Shown here: piece after piece, positions 59,513 to 64,000 of the stretch
Numbering within the stretch: position 1 is the first letter of the stretch
Layout of the letters: every line of letters starts with the position of its first letter
DNA from: RGIG2041 sp045652745
GTDB taxonomy: Bacteria; Bacillota; Clostridia; UBA1381; UMGS1253
Length of the DNA stretch: 64,000 bases
Direction of reading: 5' to 3'
NCBI GenBank assembly: GCA_045652745.1
Contig: JAZRUW010000030.1
Span: 1 to 64,000 of the forward strand
Translations under genes and position numbers: made by a program
The notes under the pieces: model-generated
Told to the model about the DNA's origin: nothing
Seen by the model: the letters and a program-made list of their open reading frames with translations, nothing else
The model's database searches: none

Positions 59513-60379
59513 TTACTCAAAAATTCTTCTTGCACCGGCAATTCTGGAGCCGAAATAACCATTATAGATAGATTCAATACATACGCTTCTGCCCGAATAC
59601 GGTGCATGAATCATATTGCCGTCACCGACATAAATACCGACATGATTAATATATCCGTGACCGAAGAAGACCAAATCGCCCGGCTGCAAATCCGCCAAAG
59701 CCACATACGTGCCGTTTTGCATCTGACCTGCTGCGGTACGGTTGAGCTTCACGCCGAGCTGCGCATATACATACGAGGTAAATCCGGAGCAGTCAAAACC
59801 GCTTGGGGTGCTGCCGCCATAGCGATACGGTGTACCGATGTACTGCATTGCCGTTGTAAGCACTGTCTGCCCTGCCGATGCGGTCATATACTCATCATAT
59901 GTAATTTCATTTACATACGCTTTGGCAACAAACTGAATTGCCGCACCGTCCTGAATCAGATAAAACTCGCCACTCTCGCCAATCAGCTCTACCTTTTTAC
60001 CGAGATATAACTGACGCGCCACCGGCGCTTCAAATGTGGCAGCCACACGCACATTCAGACAATCTACGTTTACCTGACCGAACTTCGGAATGCCGTAAAG
60101 AAATGTTGCACCGTCTTCCAAAAACTGTACATTAATATACTGACCGAGCACATAGGCTTCTGCGCCCTGATACGCAATGCGGCTCCATCCGTTACTTGTT
60201 TCCATAATCGCAACCGGCATATTGTTTTTCAACTGACCAAGCACCGGTGCTTCCAAGGAAGCCTGCTCACGCACATTCAAAACATCTACGTTTACCGTTC
60301 CGATTTCAGCGGCATTTACCGATACACAAATCATCAACGCAGCCAAAAGCGCAACTGCTGTTTTCACAAAAGAATTCAT
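59513..60379 (-). CDS. Secreted NlpC/P60 endopeptidase with SH3b domains
   Basis: A 288-residue peptidoglycan hydrolase. A signal peptide (about 1-23, ending SVNA) is followed by two bacterial SH3 domains (about 24-90 and 98-155, each starting VNVD-LNVR / VNVDCLNVR) and a C-terminal NlpC/P60 domain with catalytic Cys in FDCSGFTSYVY and His in GYINHVGIYVG; IHAPYSG follows. It should cut stem peptides of peptidoglycan. It has its own promoter and terminator. Confidence 0.94.
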   Translation of the reverse strand: MNSFVKTAVALLAALMICVSVNAAEIGTVNVDVLNVREQASLEAPVLGQLKNNMPVAIMETSNGWSRIAYQGAEAYVLGQYINVQFLEDGATFLYGIPKFGQVNVDCLNVRVAATFEAPVARQLYLGKKVELIGESGEFYLIQDGAAIQFVAKAYVNEITYDEYMTASAGQTVLTTAMQYIGTPYRYGGSTPSGFDCSGFTSYVYAQLGVKLNRTAAGQMQNGTYVALADLQPGDLVFFGHGYINHVGIYVGDGNMIHAPYSGRSVCIESIYNGYFGSRIAGARRIFE

Positions 60380-60403
60380 AAATTACCTCCGTTCACGAAA
60401 CTT

Positions 60404-60432
60404 ATCATAACATATTTTTAACCATTTGTCAA
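60404..60432 (-). promoter_or_regulatory. Sigma-A-type promoter of the NlpC/P60 gene
   Basis: Minus strand TTGACA (60432-60427), 17-bp spacer, TATGAT (60409-60404). Confidence 0.82.
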
Positions 60433-60480
60433 ACTTTTTTAATAACCAGTTTAAAATTTTGTAACATTTTTTGTTTGTAT

Positions 60481-60509
60481 GTATAGCGTTTGTTGTGTTG
60501 GAAATACTA
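60481..60509 (+). promoter_or_regulatory. Possible sigma-F-like promoter of the 57-residue gene
   Basis: GTATA (60481-60485), 14-bp spacer, GGAAATACTA (60500-60509), matching the GGNRANANTW -10 form. Spacing is one short of the usual 15, so this is tentative. Confidence 0.35.
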
Positions 60510-60537
60510 ATTCCGGCCGGACATCAGGAGGGTTTTT

Positions 60538-60711
60538 ATGGCAACTAAACCATCAAAAAACACATCTTCCCTGCCGCGTACGCGCCGCAAAAAGGGACGT
60601 ATCATTACGAAGCTCGGCATCAGACATCGCGACAAAGAAACCAACGTCTATATCCCGACGGATGCAGAGGTAGCTGCGCTGAAGGCCTGGTCGGAGTTTT
60701 GCAAATTATAG
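60538..60711 (+). CDS. Small basic protein of unknown function (57 residues)
   Basis: An open frame of 57 codons, below most ORF cut-offs, with a strong ribosome site AGGAGG 6 nt before ATG 60538. The N-terminal half is rich in Lys/Arg (LPRTRRKKGRIITKLG), the C-terminal half is acidic/hydrophobic (IPTDAEVAALKAWSEF). A hairpin follows the stop. No family is recognised; nucleic-acid binding is possible from the charge alone. It lies between two cell-wall genes. Confidence 0.65.
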   Translation: MATKPSKNTSSLPRTRRKKGRIITKLGIRHRDKETNVYIPTDAEVAALKAWSEFCKL

Positions 60712-60722
60712 TCTCTGCATCC

Positions 60723-60742
60723 CCGTCTGCACCCGCAGACGG
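60723..60742 (+). terminator. Terminator-like hairpin after the 57-residue gene
   Basis: CCGTCTGC / GCAGACGG with loop ACCC; the tail AATTTACATATTTTT is T-rich only further down. Confidence 0.55.
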
Positions 60743-60769
60743 AATTTACATATTTTTAACGATTTCCTC

Positions 60770-60798
60770 TTGCTATCTTCTACCTGTTTTGATATACT
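60770..60798 (+). promoter_or_regulatory. Sigma-A-type promoter of the dacF-like gene
   Basis: TTGCTA (60770-60775), 17-bp spacer, TATACT (60793-60798), ending 29 bp before the start codon. Confidence 0.68.
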
Positions 60799-60827
60799 AG
60801 TATAGAATAAATTTTAAGGAGCGCAAC

Positions 60828-62144
60828 ATGAAAACGAAACTTTTCTATATAACAACTCTCATTGTCTTATTTACGGTTTGCCTGCCGTGCGTCTGTTTTG
60901 CCGCACCGCAAACCGTCAGCGGTTCCGTCATCTTAATTGACGCAGACTCCGGCAGAGTGCTCTACGAAAAAAATGCCGACCAGAGGATGTTTCCGGCCAG
61001 CACCACAAAAGTCATGAGCGCCATCTTGTTTTTGGAAAACATAGAGCCGGACGAAGTAGTCACCGCGAGCTACAATGCCGTGATGGACATTCCGATCGGT
61101 GCGAGCAATATGGGGCTTATGGCAGACGAACAACTCTTGGCTGAGCAGTTGTTTTACGGCGTCCTCGTATACTCCGCAAACGAAGCCTGCAATGTCCTTG
61201 CCGAGCATATGAGTGGCAGTGTGGATGCTTTTGTAGAGCAGATGAATGCCAAGGCAAAAGAACTCGGCATGGAGTCGACGCATTTTGTCAATCCGCACGG
61301 TCTGCACGACGAAAACCACTACACAACAGCGCGCGACATGTCCAAGCTGGCGCGTTATGCAATGCAAAACGAGAAATTCCGCGAAATTGTAAATACGGTA
61401 ACGTATTACATAGAGCCGACCAACAAATATGAAGAACGCCGTATTTTAAGCAACACGAACTATTTAATTAACAATGCTTCGCGCTATGCATACAGCGCTG
61501 CAACCGGCATCAAAACCGGTTACACCAGTGCAGCGGCGAACTGTCTGGTTTCCTCTGCCACCAAGGGCGAAGAAAATCTGATTGCCGTAACTCTGGGCGC
61601 AAAACAGCAGGTAGACGGTGTTTACTCCTTTATCGACTCCAAGGCCATTTTGGAATATGGTTTCGACGCCTTTGCGAAAAAGAAACTCAGCGCCAAAGAT
61701 GAAATCTTAGCCGAGGTCAAAGTAAAGCATGGTCGCGGTACGGATTTTGTAACCGCAATGGCCGAGAAAGATACGAGCGCATTGTTGCCGAGCAACGTGA
61801 CTGTTTCGGAAATCACCTCTGAAATCACCACAACAGAAGGGCTTGTTGCCCCAATTGCCAAAGGCACTATCGTCGGTACGGCAAGCTTCTATTATAAAGA
61901 CGAGCCCATCGGCAATGTAAACCTCGTGGCAGGTGCGGATGTAAAGATTGACTATATTTCGCTGATATTCAGCAAAATTCTTGCCTTCTTCCTGCATCCG
62001 CTTGTACTCATTCCGATTTTACTGATTGTCGGCGGCTTTATCTGTCTGGTTATCATGGCGCAGGTGAAAGCAAAAAAGAGACGCCGCTATTTAAGAAGAA
62101 AACGTTATCAGAACGCCCAAGAGCGCAAGAACAGAGAAAAATAA
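60828..62144 (+). CDS. D-alanyl-D-alanine carboxypeptidase (DacF/PBP5-type)
   Basis: A 438-residue low-molecular-weight penicillin-binding protein (S11). A signal peptide (1-25) is followed by the serine-peptidase domain with SxxK in PASTTKVMSA (S58, K61), SxN in YSANEACNVL and KTG in GIKTGYTSAAANCL. A PBP5 C-terminal domain (about 270-365) is followed by a membrane helix (about 385-410) and a basic tail (KKRRRYLRRKR). It trims pentapeptides. Cell-wall or spore-wall use cannot be told apart from sequence. Confidence 0.93.
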   Translation: MKTKLFYITTLIVLFTVCLPCVCFAAPQTVSGSVILIDADSGRVLYEKNADQRMFPASTTKVMSAILFLENIEPDEVVTASYNAVMDIPIGASNMGLMADEQLLAEQLFYGVLVYSANEACNVLAEHMSGSVDAFVEQMNAKAKELGMESTHFVNPHGLHDENHYTTARDMSKLARYAMQNEKFREIVNTVTYYIEPTNKYEERRILSNTNYLINNASRYAYSAATGIKTGYTSAAANCLVSSATKGEENLIAVTLGAKQQVDGVYSFIDSKAILEYGFDAFAKKKLSAKDEILAEVKVKHGRGTDFVTAMAEKDTSALLPSNVTVSEITSEITTTEGLVAPIAKGTIVGTASFYYKDEPIGNVNLVAGADVKIDYISLIFSKILAFFLHPLVLIPILLIVGGFICLVIMAQVKAKKRRRYLRRKRYQNAQERKNREK

Positions 62145-62162
62145 AAAAGGAGGTCGGCGCAG

Positions 62163-63395
62163 ATGGAAAAGACAATTCTGGACTTTATAAGTTTATTCCG
62201 TTGTGCCCTGCACGGTCTTACACCGTCGAAAGCCGACTATGCTATAGAAGAAATCAAAAAATTGGCGGACAGGCACAATGCCTGGCCGCTGATTTTCATG
62301 TCTGTTAAAGAAGCGTATGGTGACGAAGAGCCACCTTGTGAAAACTGGGATAAATTACGCAGCACCTTCTTTTTCCAATGCGTAAAAAACATGCAGCACA
62401 TGTACGGACTGCGCAAAATCTTATCCGCTCTGGACAAAGCCGGCATCCCCTACGCCATTTTAAAAGGCGAATCTTTGGCCGCATTGTATCCGCATCCCGA
62501 GTGTCGCATTTCTTCGGACATCGACTTATATGTGGCTCCCGAAGACGAAAGCCGCACAGTGGATGTATTACTCTCCCGCGGTGTAGAGGTAAGCCCGCGT
62601 ATTCCTCATGCACATCATCGGGATTGCAAAAGCAATGCCTGCGGCAAAATTGAATTGCACATACAATGGCAAGGCGATTTGCAAAACGACATTTTATACG
62701 GTGGCAAGCTCAAATCCACCGAAGCATTTATCAAGGCCCAAACCGAAGCATTGGGTTCCTTTTACACCCTCGGTGTAAACGACGGCTTATATATGCACTT
62801 TGCACATCTGACAACGCATTTTATCGCAGGCGGATTTGGTATACGCTTAATCTCTGATTTGCTTTTATATATTCGAAAATACAAAGATAAGATAGACTGG
62901 CAATCTTTTCATACATTTTTAACCGAATTAGGTTATACTATATTTTTTAATGCTTTACTCGGCCTCGGCGTGAAATATCTCGGTTTTGAAAAAGCAGACT
63001 TCCCGGAATTTACCTGCGACTCGGAAACATTGGAGCTGCTGATGGAAGACTGTATCAGCGGCGGTGCTTTCGGTCATGCAGAAACCGGCCGTTTTGAAAC
63101 ACTCGAAGCCGTTTTGACCGAACGCGCAGACGATTATAAAGCTTATAAAAATACTTATCAAGCCGAAAGCAACAAAACCAAACTGAGTTTTTCGGTAAAT
63201 AACATGAAAAACCTATACAACTATGTACGAAAATACAGATGGCTTTTGCCCGTTGCCTATCTCAACCACATCGGCTTCATTTTGAGCAAAGGCATGCAAA
63301 AACTCTTTAAAAAGAAAAAGAATCAACCTACATTCATGCACGAAAATGCGCAAAAACGCATGTTGCTTTTAGAAAAATTAGAAATCAAAAAATGA
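62163..63395 (+). CDS. Nucleotidyltransferase-fold protein (PF14907-like)
   Basis: A 410-residue protein of the uncharacterised bacterial nucleotidyltransferase family often found in surface-polysaccharide loci. The key segment is YAILKGESLAALYPHPECR followed by SSDIDLYV (the DxD metal site). A middle part has ELHIQWQG and HFAHLTTHFIAGGFGIRLISD. The start follows AAAGGAGGTCGG. It begins 18 bp after dacF-like stop. The stop codon is within the terminator stem. Confidence 0.82.
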   Translation: MEKTILDFISLFRCALHGLTPSKADYAIEEIKKLADRHNAWPLIFMSVKEAYGDEEPPCENWDKLRSTFFFQCVKNMQHMYGLRKILSALDKAGIPYAILKGESLAALYPHPECRISSDIDLYVAPEDESRTVDVLLSRGVEVSPRIPHAHHRDCKSNACGKIELHIQWQGDLQNDILYGGKLKSTEAFIKAQTEALGSFYTLGVNDGLYMHFAHLTTHFIAGGFGIRLISDLLLYIRKYKDKIDWQSFHTFLTELGYTIFFNALLGLGVKYLGFEKADFPEFTCDSETLELLMEDCISGGAFGHAETGRFETLEAVLTERADDYKAYKNTYQAESNKTKLSFSVNNMKNLYNYVRKYRWLLPVAYLNHIGFILSKGMQKLFKKKKNQPTFMHENAQKRMLLLEKLEIKK

Positions 63396-63422
63396 TGGGA
63401 ACTCACATTCCCATCATTTTTT
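63387..63422. terminator. Bidirectional terminator between the nucleotidyltransferase gene and wecB
   Basis: Perfect 15-bp stem (63387-63401 with 63408-63422), loop of 6, A-run and T-run on the two sides; wecB on the minus strand ends at 63426. Confidence 0.93.
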
Positions 63423-63425
63423 ATT

Positions 63426-64000
63426 TTAATATTTGCGCCAAACCATACGGTCTACAATACCAGTGTAACTTTGGATAATCTTTACAACCTTTGTAGATAC
63501 ATTTTCGTCTACATAATCCGGTGTCGGAATACCGAGTTCTCCATTTTCGTTCATCGAAACCGCCGTTTCCACAGCCTGCAACACCTGTTTTTCCGTAATG
63601 CCTGCCAAAATGAAATTACCTTTATCCAGGGCCTCCGGTCTTTCCGTACTTGTACGGATACATACTGCCGGAATCGGATTGCCGACCGACAAAAAGAAAC
63701 TGCTCTCTTCCGGAAGCGTACCGCTGTCCGATACAACGCAAAACGCATTCATCTGCAAATGATTGTAATCATGGAAGCCAAGTGGCTGATGCGCAATCAC
63801 TCGACGATCAAACTTAAAGTTTCTCTGTTCAATAAACTTCTTGCTTCGCGGATGGCAGGAATACAAAATCGGCATATCATACTTTTCCGCTAATGCGTTG
63901 ATTGCATTCATTAAACTAAAGAAGTTTTCTTCGGAATCAATATTTTCCTCACGATGCGCCGAAAGCAAGATATACTTTCCGGCCTGCAAACCGAGTGTAT
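63426..64000 (-). CDS. wecB: UDP-N-acetylglucosamine 2-epimerase, non-hydrolysing (partial)
   Basis: The C-terminal about 190 residues of a WecB-type epimerase; the reading frame is open to the window edge, so the start lies outside. Visible are LSAHREENID, the UDP-binding segment VVSDSGTLPEESSFF and RTSTERPEALDKGN. It interconverts UDP-GlcNAc and UDP-ManNAc for cell-wall or capsule polymers. Together with the nucleotidyltransferase-fold gene it may mark the edge of a polysaccharide locus. Confidence 0.93.
   Translation of the reverse strand, partial: TLGLQAGKYILLSAHREENIDSEENFFSLMNAINALAEKYDMPILYSCHPRSKKFIEQRNFKFDRRVIAHQPLGFHDYNHLQMNAFCVVSDSGTLPEESSFFLSVGNPIPAVCIRTSTERPEALDKGNFILAGITEKQVLQAVETAVSMNENGELGIPTPDYVDENVSTKVVKIIQSYTGIVDRMVWRKY

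Noticed and set aside
1..64000. tRNA, rRNA, CRISPR arrays, insertion sequences, prophage genes
   Set aside because: None seen on reading both strands; no transposase, integrase or regularly spaced repeats.

Overview
The window looks like chromosome from a spore-forming, probably anaerobic, low-to-mid GC Firmicute of class Clostridia. The evidence is a complete spoIIIAA-AH operon, a SpoIIQ-like LytM protein, an alpha/beta-type SASP, a type III glutamine synthetase, rubrerythrin, a CIRCE-controlled hrcA-grpE-dnaK-dnaJ operon, an EndoAI/EndoA-type mazEF pair and the usual Firmicute sigma-A promoters. The species cannot be named from the sequence. Nearly all of it is core genome. There is no prophage, insertion sequence, CRISPR array, tRNA or rRNA.

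Layout. 1-4.8 kb: spoIIIA operon on the minus strand, followed by a fold-back repeat. 4.8-11.1 kb (plus strand): a DUF1292 gene, a 6S RNA gene lying directly against a methyltransferase gene, the SpoIIQ-like gene behind a sigma-F-type promoter, a cation-efflux transporter, a secreted WG-repeat protein and the CCA-adding enzyme. 11.1-15.7 kb: glnN (minus), a phosphodiesterase and coaX (plus), a YihY-family membrane protein and an SASP (minus). 15.8-24.5 kb (minus): asp23-fakA-recG, rmuC, pspC, then pnp, rpsO and rpmE with structured leaders. 24.6-29.4 kb (minus): the operon tsaE-tsaB-rpiB-nusB-xseA-xseB-ispA-PAP2-like. 29.6-34.3 kb: the heat-shock operon. 34.4-46.5 kb (minus): murD with three tandem M42 aminopeptidases, then miaB-ylbF-mutS-mutL-miaA, with two tandem fold-back repeats between ylbF and mutS. 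46.6-51.1 kb (minus): a membrane protein, nnr and alr, then mazE-mazF and a small secreted protein. 51.2-54.7 kb: yitT, rubrerythrin, a phosphopantetheinyl transferase, purine nucleoside phosphorylase and a TSCPD protein. 54.7-59.4 kb (minus): infC-rpmI-rplT behind an L20-type attenuator leader, holA and comEC. 59.5-64 kb: an NlpC/P60 cell-wall hydrolase, a 57-residue basic protein, a DacF-like carboxypeptidase, a nucleotidyltransferase-fold protein and a UDP-GlcNAc 2-epimerase cut by the window end.

How the parts fit. Both sides of the sporulation feeding-tube complex (SpoIIIA in the mother cell, SpoIIQ in the forespore) lie within about 2 kb of each other. Several operons carry readable regulation: CIRCE/HrcA for chaperones, an L20 leader with terminator for infC-rpmI-rplT, a large hairpin in the pnp leader, and a possible antitoxin operator at mazE. 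The least explained items are the roughly 105-bp fold-back repeats placed just after gene 3' ends, the 57-residue basic protein, the WG-repeat protein and the triple M42 array.
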